Below are positions 1 through 5,165 of a stretch of 5,165 bases of DNA, piece after piece. Location of the stretch: NCBI GenBank assembly GCA_013821525.1, contig JACDGR010000264.1, positions 1 to 5,165 of the forward strand. The letters run 5' to 3'. Made by a program: the position numbers and the translations under genes. Under the pieces are notes generated by a model that worked only from the letters and a program-made list of their open reading frames with translations, did no database searches and had not been told where the DNA came from. This DNA comes from Actinomycetota bacterium. Its GTDB lineage: Bacteria; Actinomycetota; Thermoleophilia; Gaiellales; Gaiellaceae. Positions within the stretch are counted from its first letter, which is position 1, and every line of letters starts with the position of its first letter.

Positions 1-20
1 CGCCTCGGGCGCCCGAGGCG
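1..20. repeat. perfect 20-base palindrome inside aroA
   Basis: Bases 1-10 are the exact reverse complement of bases 11-20, with no spacer. As RNA or single-stranded DNA this could fold as an 8-bp GC-rich stem with a GCGC loop (stem 1-8 with 13-20). It lies within the aroA reading frame (codons for ASGARG). Because it touches the window edge, its arms could extend upstream. No function is assigned. Confidence 0.6.
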
Positions 21-325
21 AGAGCTGGGTCTACGGCGCCGGTGAGCTGCGCCACAAGGAGACCGACCGGATCGAAGCAGTCGTCGATGCCCTCCGCGCG
101 ATCGGCGGGCGCGCCCGCGCAAATGACGACGGCTTCTCGGTCACCGGCGTGCCGACGCGCCCGCGCGGCGGCCGGGTCGAGGCTCGTGGGGATCACCGGA
201 TCGCCATGCTCGGGGCGGTCGCGGGCCTCGTCTCCCGGGAAGGAGTGAGAATCGAAGGGGCAGAGAGCGTGGCAGTAAGCTTCCCCGGCTTCTTCGACCT
301 ACTCGACGGGATCGTGCAGAGATGA
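1..325 (+). CDS. aroA: 3-phosphoshikimate 1-carboxyvinyltransferase (EPSP synthase), C-terminal part
   Basis: The gene is cut by the window start; complete codons begin at base 2 and run to TGA at 323-325, giving the last 107 residues. EPSP synthase joins shikimate-3-phosphate and phosphoenolpyruvate in the cytoplasmic chorismate pathway. Two family signatures are visible: ELRHKETDR (fragment residues 15-23), matching the active-site Lys-Glu/Asp-Arg segment, and GDHRIAM (about residues 70-76), the second signature. The C-terminal SFPGFFDLL segment corresponds to the family's (T/S)FPxF motif. The residue before that Ser is Val, where the E. coli type has an active-site Lys; as I recall, other EPSP synthases such as Bacillus or CP4-like ones also lack this Lys. 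The stop overlaps the cmk ATG by four bases (ATGA), so translation is probably coupled. A 20-base perfect palindrome lies at its visible 5' edge. Identification is firm; the subclass is not. Confidence 0.95.
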   Translation, partial: ASGARGESWVYGAGELRHKETDRIEAVVDALRAIGGRARANDDGFSVTGVPTRPRGGRVEARGDHRIAMLGAVAGLVSREGVRIEGAESVAVSFPGFFDLLDGIVQR

Positions 326-963
326 TCGTGGCAATCGACGGGCCCGCAGGGGCCGGCAAGAGCACTGTCGCTCGCAGGCTCGCGGAGCGGCTGGGCTTCC
401 GCTACCTCGACACCGGCGCCATGTACCGGGCGCTGACCTGGCTGGCGATGCGCGAGGGCCTGCCGCTCGGCGACGACGGAATCCGGCTCGGCGAGCTCGC
501 ACGCGATAACCCGGTCGTCTTCGACGCGGCCGGCCGCGTCTTCATCGCAGGCTCCGACATCACGGCGAACATCCGCCAGGCGAGGATCGATCAGATGGTT
601 CCCGTCGTCGCACGCCACCACGAGGTGCGCGAGGTGATGCGCGAACGGCAGCGCGAGTTGGCGGCGCAAGGAAACGCCGTGATCGAGGGCCGCGACATCG
701 GCACGGTCGTCGCGCCCGGCGCCGAGATCAAGGTCTACCTCCAAGCCGATCCTGCGATTCGCGCCAGGCGGCGCCAGAGCGAACGGCCCGACATCGGCGT
801 CGACGCGCTCGCCACCGACCTGCGCGCCCGCGACGAGTCCGACCGCGTGCGCATGCAGCCCGCCGAGGATGCGGAGCTGATCGACACGACCGACCTGGAA
901 GTCGACGACGTGGTCGGACGGATCGAAGAGCTGATCCGGTCGCGCTCGCTCGCGGCCCAGTGA
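322..963 (+). CDS. cmk: cytidylate kinase
   Basis: A 213-residue cytoplasmic (d)CMP kinase that transfers phosphate from ATP to CMP or dCMP, within the usual size range for bacterial Cmk. The P-loop GPAGAGKST is at residues 7-15. The family segment DTGAMYRA (30-37) follows. The CMP-binding insert region contains DITANIR (79-85), and IEGRDIGTVVAP (121-132) is the strongly conserved GRD core. Arg-rich LID residues lie at 147-151, and RDESDR (170-175) plus IDTTDL (187-192) form the typical C-terminal signature. The NMP-domain stretch IRQARIDQMVPVVARHHEVR is somewhat divergent, lacking the serines common in that helix. The ATG overlaps the aroA stop as ATGA, and no strong Shine-Dalgarno site precedes it, so it probably depends on ribosomes finishing aroA. 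The 3' end overlaps plsC by four bases. In some actinomycetes cmk sits beside, or is fused to, der; here plsC lies between them. Confidence 0.97.
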   Translation: MIVAIDGPAGAGKSTVARRLAERLGFRYLDTGAMYRALTWLAMREGLPLGDDGIRLGELARDNPVVFDAAGRVFIAGSDITANIRQARIDQMVPVVARHHEVREVMRERQRELAAQGNAVIEGRDIGTVVAPGAEIKVYLQADPAIRARRRQSERPDIGVDALATDLRARDESDRVRMQPAEDAELIDTTDLEVDDVVGRIEELIRSRSLAAQ

Positions 964-1610
964 CCGCCCCCAGGATCGCCTGGGCGCTCGGCCGCCGCTA
1001 CATGGGCTGGCCGACCCGGGCTGCAACCCGCCCGCGCACCTACGGCCGCGACCGCGTGCCGAAAACGGGCGGGTTCGTCTACGCGATCAACCACCTGCAC
1101 TGGATCGACATCCCGATCATCGGCGTCGTCTCGCCACGGAACATCGCCTTCGTCGCGAAGTTCGAGGCTTTCGACTTCCCGGGCCTCGGCCGCTTCCTGC
1201 GCTGGCACGGCACGATCGCAGTGCGCCGCGGCGAGTCCGACCGCGACGCGGTTCGCCAGATGCGACAGGCTGCCCGGGAGGGGCACGCTGTCGGATTGTT
1301 CGTCGAAGGCACCCGCATGACGACCGGGCGGCCGGGGCCCGCTCAGCCAGGTGCAGCGATGATCGCCCTGCAGGAAAACGTGCCGGTGATCCCCGTTGCG
1401 ATCTACGGAACGCAGTTCTGGCGCCCGTCGCACATGGGCCGCTGTGCCGTTGCATTCGGCGAGCCGTTGCGGTTCGAAGGCCTGCCGAAGGGCGGAAAGG
1501 GCTACAAGGAGGCAACCGTCGAGATCGAGGGCCGGATCAACGTGCTCTTCGACTGGCTTGCCGATGCACATGCCAAGGGCCTACCGGCCGGACTGGTGCC
1601 ACCCGTATGA
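960..1610 (+). CDS. plsC: 1-acyl-sn-glycerol-3-phosphate acyltransferase (PlsC family)
   Basis: A 216-residue LPLAT-family acyltransferase, expected at the inner face of the membrane, acylating lysophosphatidic acid to phosphatidic acid. The catalytic HX4D motif is NHLHWID, with His45 and Asp50. Motif II is GTIAVRRG (84-91), motif III is FVEGTR (114-119) and motif IV is VPVIPVAI (141-148). Motif III normally reads FPEGTR; the Pro is Val here, while Glu, Gly and Arg are kept. There is no clear transmembrane helix, so membrane contact is probably peripheral. The GTG start overlaps the cmk stop (GTGA, 960-963) with no good Shine-Dalgarno site; an in-frame ATG at 1002 also lacks one and would cut the N-terminus. 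Its stop overlaps the upstream der start. With gpsA two genes on, it suggests linked phospholipid synthesis. The exact acyl acceptor cannot be read from sequence, as this family includes other lysolipid acyltransferases. Confidence 0.9.
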   Translation: MTAPRIAWALGRRYMGWPTRAATRPRTYGRDRVPKTGGFVYAINHLHWIDIPIIGVVSPRNIAFVAKFEAFDFPGLGRFLRWHGTIAVRRGESDRDAVRQMRQAAREGHAVGLFVEGTRMTTGRPGPAQPGAAMIALQENVPVIPVAIYGTQFWRPSHMGRCAVAFGEPLRFEGLPKGGKGYKEATVEIEGRINVLFDWLADAHAKGLPAGLVPPV

Positions 1611-2980
1611 GCGAGCCCCTAGAACCCACCGAGACCCCCGAGAGCCTTGAGACACCGGAGGAGTCGACCGTGCCCGCGAAGGGCCTGATCGGCACGGTCG
1701 CGATCGTCGGGTTCCCGAACGTCGGGAAGTCGACCCTCGTCAACCGCCTCACCTCGACGCGGCAGGCGGTCGTGCACGAGACGCACGGTACGACTCGCGA
1801 TCGCAAGGAACTGATCTGCGAATGGCAGGGCGACCGCTTCATGCTGATCGACACCGGCGGTGTCGACATCGCGGACCCGCACCCGATCACCCGGCAGATC
1901 GCCGAGCAGGCGCGCGCCGCGATCGCCGAGGCGGATCTCGTGCTGTTCGTCGTCGACGCGCGGATCGGCGTCACGCCCGGCGACGAGGAACTCGCGCAGA
2001 TCCTGCGCAACGCGAAGAGCGACGTGCTCGTGCTCGCGAACAAGATCGACGATCCGGCGCAGGAGTCGCTGGTGCACGAGTTGCACGGTCTCGGCTTTGG
2101 CGAGCCGTTTCCGATCTCGGCGCTGCACGGTTCCAACACCGGCGACCTGCTCGCAGAGATCGTCTCGCGCCTGCCGGGTACCTCGACGCGCGATGTTCCG
2201 GACGACGCGATCCGGGTCGCGATCCTCGGCCGGCCGAACGTCGGCAAGTCGTCGCTCTACAACAAGCTCGTCGGCTCCGAGCGAACGATCGTCGACGACG
2301 TGCCGGGTACGACGCGGGACACGATCGACACGACGATCGAGTCGGGCGGGCGCACGTTCATCCTCGTCGACACTGCCGGCCTGCGCCGCAAGCGGAGGCA
2401 GCGTCAGGGAATCGACTACTACACGGAGCTGCGGGCGCTCGACGCGGCGGACCGCGCGGACGTCGCGCTCGTCCTGATCGACGCGAGTCAGGGCATCGTC
2501 GAAGGCGACATCACCGCAGTCGAAGTGGCGCGCAAATCGCATTCGGCGACGCTGATCGTGCTCTCGAAGTGGGACATCTCCGAGATCACGATCGAGGACG
2601 TCCGCCCCGAGCTACAGCGTCGGCTGCGCCAGCGGCCTGACTTCATCACGATCTCCTCGACTACAGGACGCGGCGTGTCACGGCTGCTCGAGAAGGTCGC
2701 CGAGCTCTACGACCGCTACGCCAGTCGCGTCCCGACTGCGGAGCTGAACAAGTTCCTCGGCGAGCTGAAGGAGATGCGCCAGCCGCCGTCCAAGGGAGTG
2801 CGGCGGTTGAACATGCTCTATGGCGCACAGGTCACGTCGCGCCCCCCGCGTTTCCGGATCACGGTCAACGACCCCGGCCTGATCACGCGCGACTACGGCT
2901 ACTGGGTGGAGAATCAATTGCGCGAGCGGTTCGGACTAGAGGGAATTCCCGTTGCGATCGACTTCAGAGCGCGCAGTTGA
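1607..2980 (+). CDS. der: ribosome assembly GTPase Der (EngA)
   Basis: A 457-residue tandem-GTPase protein that acts in late 50S subunit assembly in the cytoplasm. Domain 1 has G1 GFPNVGKS (35-42), GTTRD (61-65), G3 DTGG (82-85), G4 NKID (145-148) and G5 SALHG (171-175). Domain 2 has G1 GRPNVGKS (208-215), GTTRD (234-238) and G3 DTAG (255-258). Its G4 reads SKWD (320-323) instead of the usual NKWD, and its G5 begins SS (350-351) instead of SA. The C-terminal KH-like domain is complete: LNMLYGAQ, PPRFRITVNDP, then VENQLRERFGLEGIPVAIDFR, ending near 454. The first 26 residues are a Glu/Pro/Thr-rich tail outside the GTPase fold. The ATG at 1607 overlaps the plsC stop (ATGA) but lacks a Shine-Dalgarno site. 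An in-frame GTG at 1670 has GGAGGAG 6 bases upstream and would give 436 residues, close to many Der proteins. Function is certain; the start is not. Confidence 0.96.
   Translation: MSEPLEPTETPESLETPEESTVPAKGLIGTVAIVGFPNVGKSTLVNRLTSTRQAVVHETHGTTRDRKELICEWQGDRFMLIDTGGVDIADPHPITRQIAEQARAAIAEADLVLFVVDARIGVTPGDEELAQILRNAKSDVLVLANKIDDPAQESLVHELHGLGFGEPFPISALHGSNTGDLLAEIVSRLPGTSTRDVPDDAIRVAILGRPNVGKSSLYNKLVGSERTIVDDVPGTTRDTIDTTIESGGRTFILVDTAGLRRKRRQRQGIDYYTELRALDAADRADVALVLIDASQGIVEGDITAVEVARKSHSATLIVLSKWDISEITIEDVRPELQRRLRQRPDFITISSTTGRGVSRLLEKVAELYDRYASRVPTAELNKFLGELKEMRQPPSKGVRRLNMLYGAQVTSRPPRFRITVNDPGLITRDYGYWVENQLRERFGLEGIPVAIDFRARS
1657..1663 (+). promoter_or_regulatory. strong Shine-Dalgarno site before an internal GTG of der
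   Basis: GGAGGAG ends 6 bases before the in-frame GTG at 1670-1672 (codon 22 of the longer der frame). It is the best ribosome-binding sequence I noticed in the window and, with its spacing, makes GTG-1670 a serious candidate for the real or a second start of der. A caveat is that GAG GAG also simply encodes Glu-Glu in the acidic tail of the longer frame. Confidence 0.5.
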
Positions 2981-2983
2981 GGG
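2979..2983 (+). promoter_or_regulatory. Shine-Dalgarno site of gpsA
   Basis: GAGGG, overlapping the der stop codon, lies 7 bases before the GTG at 2991. It supports that start, which places the Rossmann glycine motif directly at the N-terminus as expected for this enzyme. Confidence 0.55.
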
Positions 2984-2990
2984 TGCGTAG

Positions 2991-3863
2991 GTGAAGGCGA
3001 TCGTCGTCGGCGGTGGAGCGTGGGGGAGCGCGTTCGCACATCTCCTGCGCGGGCGCGGACACGAGGTAACGCTCGCGACGCGCGCGACGATCGACGACGC
3101 GCCGTACGAGGACGTCGAGTTCGTCGTGCTCGCGGTGCCGTCGAGCTCGTTCGCAGAAGCGCTCGGCCACGTGCGCGGCGACGCTCCGATCCTCAGCCTC
3201 GTCAAGGGCCTCGACCCGGCGACCGGCGACCGGCTCTCGACGCTCGTGCGCGACCGCCCGGTCGCAGTTCTGTCCGGGCCGAACCATGCGGAGGAGGTCG
3301 TCGAGGGCCTGCCGGGCGCCTCGGTGATCGCGTGCGAAGACGAGTCGCTCGCGCTGTGGCTTCAGGATGCGATCACCTCGCTCGTCTTCCGCATCTACGT
3401 GAACCCGGATCTGATCGGAGTCGAGCTGTGCGGTGCGGCGAAGAACGTGATCGGACTCGCAGCGGGCGGTGTCGACGGCCTGAACCTGGGTGACAACGCG
3501 AAGGCGGCGATCGTCACGCGCGGGCTTGCGGAGATGTCGCGGCTCGGCGAAGCGTGTGGCGCGGAGCCCGAGACCTTCGCGGGACTGGCGGGGATGGGCG
3601 ACCTCATCGTCACGTGCTGGCACCCGACAGGACGCAACCGTCGCGCGGGCGAGCTGATCGCCCGCGGCGCTTCACCGGACGAGGCGCGAGCGCAGATCGG
3701 CCAGGCGGTCGAGGGCCTGACGACCGCGCCCATCCTGTGCGAGCTATCGCGGCGGATCGGCGTCGAGCTGCCGATTGCGGAAGGTGTGTGCGCAGTGCTC
3801 GCGGGGATGCAGCTCGACGAATTGCTCGCGTCGCTGATGGGTCGCCGCGCGACCGCGGAGTGA
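2991..3863 (+). CDS. gpsA: glycerol-3-phosphate dehydrogenase [NAD(P)+], short form
   Basis: A 290-residue cytoplasmic enzyme that reduces dihydroxyacetone phosphate to sn-glycerol-3-phosphate for phospholipids. The Rossmann motif GGGAWG is at residues 7-12. Other visible family elements are AVPSS (48-52), VKGL (71-74), SGPNHAEEV (95-103), and CGAAKNVIGLAAG (147-159), which holds the catalytic Lys151. NAKAAIVTRGLAEMSRLG (169-186), GLAGMGDLIVTC (198-209) and GRNRRAG (214-220; usually SRNR) follow, then VEG and a C-terminal helix region. The protein is about 40-50 residues shorter than the roughly 330-340-residue norm. Most of the loss is between the second strand (VTLATR, 26-31) and the strand VEFVVLAVPS, where the N..YLP segment found in other GpsA proteins is missing. 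All catalytic blocks remain, so it is probably active. It lies 10 bases after der, and its TGA overlaps the next gene (GTGA). plsY, a frequent neighbour elsewhere, is absent here. Confidence 0.95.
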   Translation: MKAIVVGGGAWGSAFAHLLRGRGHEVTLATRATIDDAPYEDVEFVVLAVPSSSFAEALGHVRGDAPILSLVKGLDPATGDRLSTLVRDRPVAVLSGPNHAEEVVEGLPGASVIACEDESLALWLQDAITSLVFRIYVNPDLIGVELCGAAKNVIGLAAGGVDGLNLGDNAKAAIVTRGLAEMSRLGEACGAEPETFAGLAGMGDLIVTCWHPTGRNRRAGELIARGASPDEARAQIGQAVEGLTTAPILCELSRRIGVELPIAEGVCAVLAGMQLDELLASLMGRRATAE

Positions 3864-4996
3864 AGCGCGCACTTCTGCTCGCGGCGTCGGCGCTGCTCGC
3901 GTCGTCGTGCGGGTCGAGCAAGCCGGCCGCGTCGGCGGCAGACATCGCTCCTCGTTCGACGACGCTCTTCGTCTCCGGAACGCCGGACGCCGCAGAGTCG
4001 CGCGCACTGCGTCTGCTGCCCGAAGGTGCGACCTTGGAATTTCGGGCCGCAGCTGCGCGCTCGCTCGCGGGCGCCCGCGCGGCGACGCAGGTCGCGCTGA
4101 TCGGCACGCAGGCCGTCGCGTTCGCGCGTCCGGCCGATCGCAAGCGGCTCGATCGCCAGCTCGATCGGGTGGGGCTTGCCCACGTGCGCTTCCGCGGTTG
4201 GACGATGTTCTCGCGGAGCGCCGCGGCACTCGAGCTCGTGCGTCACGCGAAGCGGGTGCTCGCGAGCGCACCGTGGTACCACGAGCCCACGGGCGACGCC
4301 ACATATGTTCGGCGCGTCTCGACCGTGACGATCACGCGCGACCGGGGCCGCATCCGCGTCGAACGCAGCGAGCACGGCGGCGTCGATCGCGACCAGCCGC
4401 TCGCTGCACGCATCCCTGCCGACGCGATCGCGGCGGCGTCGTTTCGTCCAGCCGACCTGATGGCCCTGCCGTTTGCCGCGCAACTCCAGGCGGGGCTCGG
4501 GCTGAGACTCGCTGACGTCGCAGGCGCTGCGCCGGGCGGCGGCGTGTTGTTCGCGCGCCCGGGAACGCCCGTTCCGCCGGTGACGCTCCTCGGCACCGGT
4601 GGAACATTGGCATCGGCACGACGCATCGTCAGGAGCCTCGATCCGAATGCGCCCGCGTCCGTGCCGTCGACGCTTGACGGCGTCCCGGTCGCAGACGTGC
4701 CGCTCGGCGCGGCCGACATCCTCTACGGCCGGCACGGTGACATTCTCGCCGTGACGCTCGACCCCGGCCTGCGCCTGACGAGCGCCGTGACACCGCTCGC
4801 GCCGCCAGGACTGCCGCGCCGAACCGCGGCCTGGGCCTATCTGGACGTCGAGCACGGCCTGCCCGGGCTCGAGGCGCTGGCAGCGCTCGCGGGCCAATCC
4901 CTCTCGCCCCGGTTCGTCGCGCAGGTCGTACCGTTTCGCAGCGTGCTCGCGTACCGGCAGGCGGGGCGACTGGCCGTCTCGGTCGAGCCGCGTTAG
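3860..4996 (+). CDS. predicted lipoprotein of unknown function (weakly DUF3352-like)
   Basis: A 378-residue protein I do not firmly recognise. It begins MKRALLLAASALLASSCGSS: a charged start, a hydrophobic stretch and a lipobox-like LASSC with the lipid-attachment Cys at residue 17. The box has Ala rather than Leu at -3 but fits the broad lipoprotein pattern. This predicts export and anchoring on the outer face of the membrane, with a 362-residue mature part. That part is Ala/Arg-rich, has no further transmembrane helix and contains no enzyme motif I can name. The order of segments (STTLFVSG near 33-40, FRGWTMFSRSAAALEL at 111-126, a GVPVADVPLG strand region near 274-283, final FRSVLAY) recalls actinobacterial DUF3352-type proteins, but this is a weak visual match. 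The GTG start overlaps the gpsA stop (GTGA), implying coupled translation. Codon use matches its neighbours, so there is no hint of recent transfer. A longer in-frame opening upstream is only gpsA shadow. Confidence 0.85.
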   Translation: MKRALLLAASALLASSCGSSKPAASAADIAPRSTTLFVSGTPDAAESRALRLLPEGATLEFRAAAARSLAGARAATQVALIGTQAVAFARPADRKRLDRQLDRVGLAHVRFRGWTMFSRSAAALELVRHAKRVLASAPWYHEPTGDATYVRRVSTVTITRDRGRIRVERSEHGGVDRDQPLAARIPADAIAAASFRPADLMALPFAAQLQAGLGLRLADVAGAAPGGGVLFARPGTPVPPVTLLGTGGTLASARRIVRSLDPNAPASVPSTLDGVPVADVPLGAADILYGRHGDILAVTLDPGLRLTSAVTPLAPPGLPRRTAAWAYLDVEHGLPGLEALAALAGQSLSPRFVAQVVPFRSVLAYRQAGRLAVSVEPR

Positions 4997-5002
4997 CTCC
5001 GG

Positions 5003-5008
5003 TACCCT
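5003..5008 (+). promoter_or_regulatory. possible -10 element for a leaderless metK transcript
   Basis: TACCCT fits the actinobacterial -10 pattern TANNNT and ends 8 bases before the metK ATG. Transcription from it would begin at or very near the start codon. No clear -35 box is seen in the 3' end of the lipoprotein gene, and metK has no Shine-Dalgarno site, only GAG touching the ATG. The motif is short, so a chance match is quite possible. Confidence 0.3.
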
Positions 5009-5016
5009 GCTCCGAG

Positions 5017-5165
5017 ATGTCTGCGCGCACCTTCCTCTTCACCTCGGAGTCGGTCACCGAGGGACATCCCGACAAGATCGCGGACCAGATCTCGGACGCG
5101 GTCCTCGACGCGGCCCTGACGAGCGATCCGCTGAGCCGGGTTGCGTGCGAGACGCTGATCACGAC
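5017..5165 (+). CDS. metK: S-adenosylmethionine synthetase, N-terminal part
   Basis: The first 49 codons are present before the window ends; the family is about 380-400 residues long. MetK makes S-adenosylmethionine from methionine and ATP in the cytoplasm. The diagnostic N-terminal block FTSESVTEGHPDKIADQISDAV occupies residues 8-29, including His17 and Asp19, which match the ATP/Mg-binding His14 and Asp16 of the E. coli enzyme. RVACET (41-46) carries Glu45, matching the potassium-site Glu42. The ATG gives the expected short N-terminus and no other start fits. It begins 20 bases after the lipoprotein stop, with no Shine-Dalgarno site and no room for a SAM riboswitch in the gap. It may be read through from the upstream genes, or start from the TACCCT motif just before it. 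Confidence 0.96.
   Translation, partial: MSARTFLFTSESVTEGHPDKIADQISDAVLDAALTSDPLSRVACETLIT

Noticed and set aside
193..1571. Two - strand open frames of about 280 codons opposite aroA, cmk and plsC
   Set aside because: They overlap genes with complete family motifs on the + strand and show no recognisable domain; they are GC-driven shadows.
1715..2250. DNA-level repeat of the GTPase P-loop region within der
   Set aside because: The similarity is the ancient tandem G-domain duplication that defines Der, not a recent repeat.
2314..2342. Locally repetitive ACGATCGACACGACGATCGA in der
   Set aside because: It encodes the domain-2 residues DTIDTTIE, and the repeat follows from codon choice for alternating Asp/Thr/Ile.
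2941..2950. GGGAATTCCC, a 10-base palindrome near the end of der
   Set aside because: It is short, lies inside the conserved KH-domain coding sequence, has no stem-loop with a T-run, and is well within chance for this window.
3395..4897. A 500-codon open frame on the - strand opposite gpsA and the lipoprotein gene
   Set aside because: It lies antisense to a clear gpsA and a signal-peptide-bearing gene, is highly Arg-rich and low in hydrophobic structure, and is the kind of long shadow frame expected in high-GC coding DNA.
4997..5016. A SAM riboswitch or terminator before metK
   Set aside because: The gap is only 20 bases, with no hairpin or T-run, too short for any known SAM riboswitch.

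Overview
The window is a dense, GC-rich (roughly two-thirds G+C), one-direction block of housekeeping genes. In order on the + strand they are: the 3' end of aroA (EPSP synthase), cmk (cytidylate kinase), a plsC-type acyltransferase, der/engA (double-GTPase ribosome assembly factor), gpsA (glycerol-3-phosphate dehydrogenase), a predicted lipoprotein of unknown function, and the 5' end of metK (S-adenosylmethionine synthetase). The high G+C, the G/C-ending codons, the GTG starts and the aroA-cmk-plsC-der-gpsA grouping suggest a high-GC actinomycete, possibly of the Thermoleophilia (Solirubrobacterales/Gaiellales) type. This placement is an inference from composition and gene order, not a proof.

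Layout: there is almost no non-coding DNA. Four junctions are 4-base stop/start overlaps (ATGA at 322-325, GTGA at 960-963, ATGA at 1607-1610, GTGA at 3860-3863). The other two gaps are 10 bases (der-gpsA) and 20 bases (lipoprotein-metK). This fits a single polycistronic unit with coupled translation from aroA to the lipoprotein. metK either reads through from it or starts from a short promoter-like motif just before its ATG. No RNA genes, mobile elements, CRISPR arrays or convincing terminators are visible, and no stretch above 300 bases lacks a gene.

The genes cover the end of the shikimate pathway (aroA), pyrimidine nucleotide supply (cmk), phospholipid backbone and acylation (gpsA makes glycerol-3-phosphate; plsC acylates lysophosphatidate), 50S ribosome assembly (der) and methyl-donor supply (metK). 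plsY, often next to gpsA in other bacteria, is not between der and gpsA here.

I see no sign of an undescribed defence, mobile or RNA system. The points worth a second look are small but concrete: an SD-equipped alternative start inside der, non-consensus G4 and G5 motifs in the second GTPase domain of Der, a short GpsA lacking the usual segment after its second Rossmann strand, a divergent lipoprotein with a possible internal duplication, a possible leaderless metK promoter, and a perfect 20-base palindrome inside aroA at the window edge.
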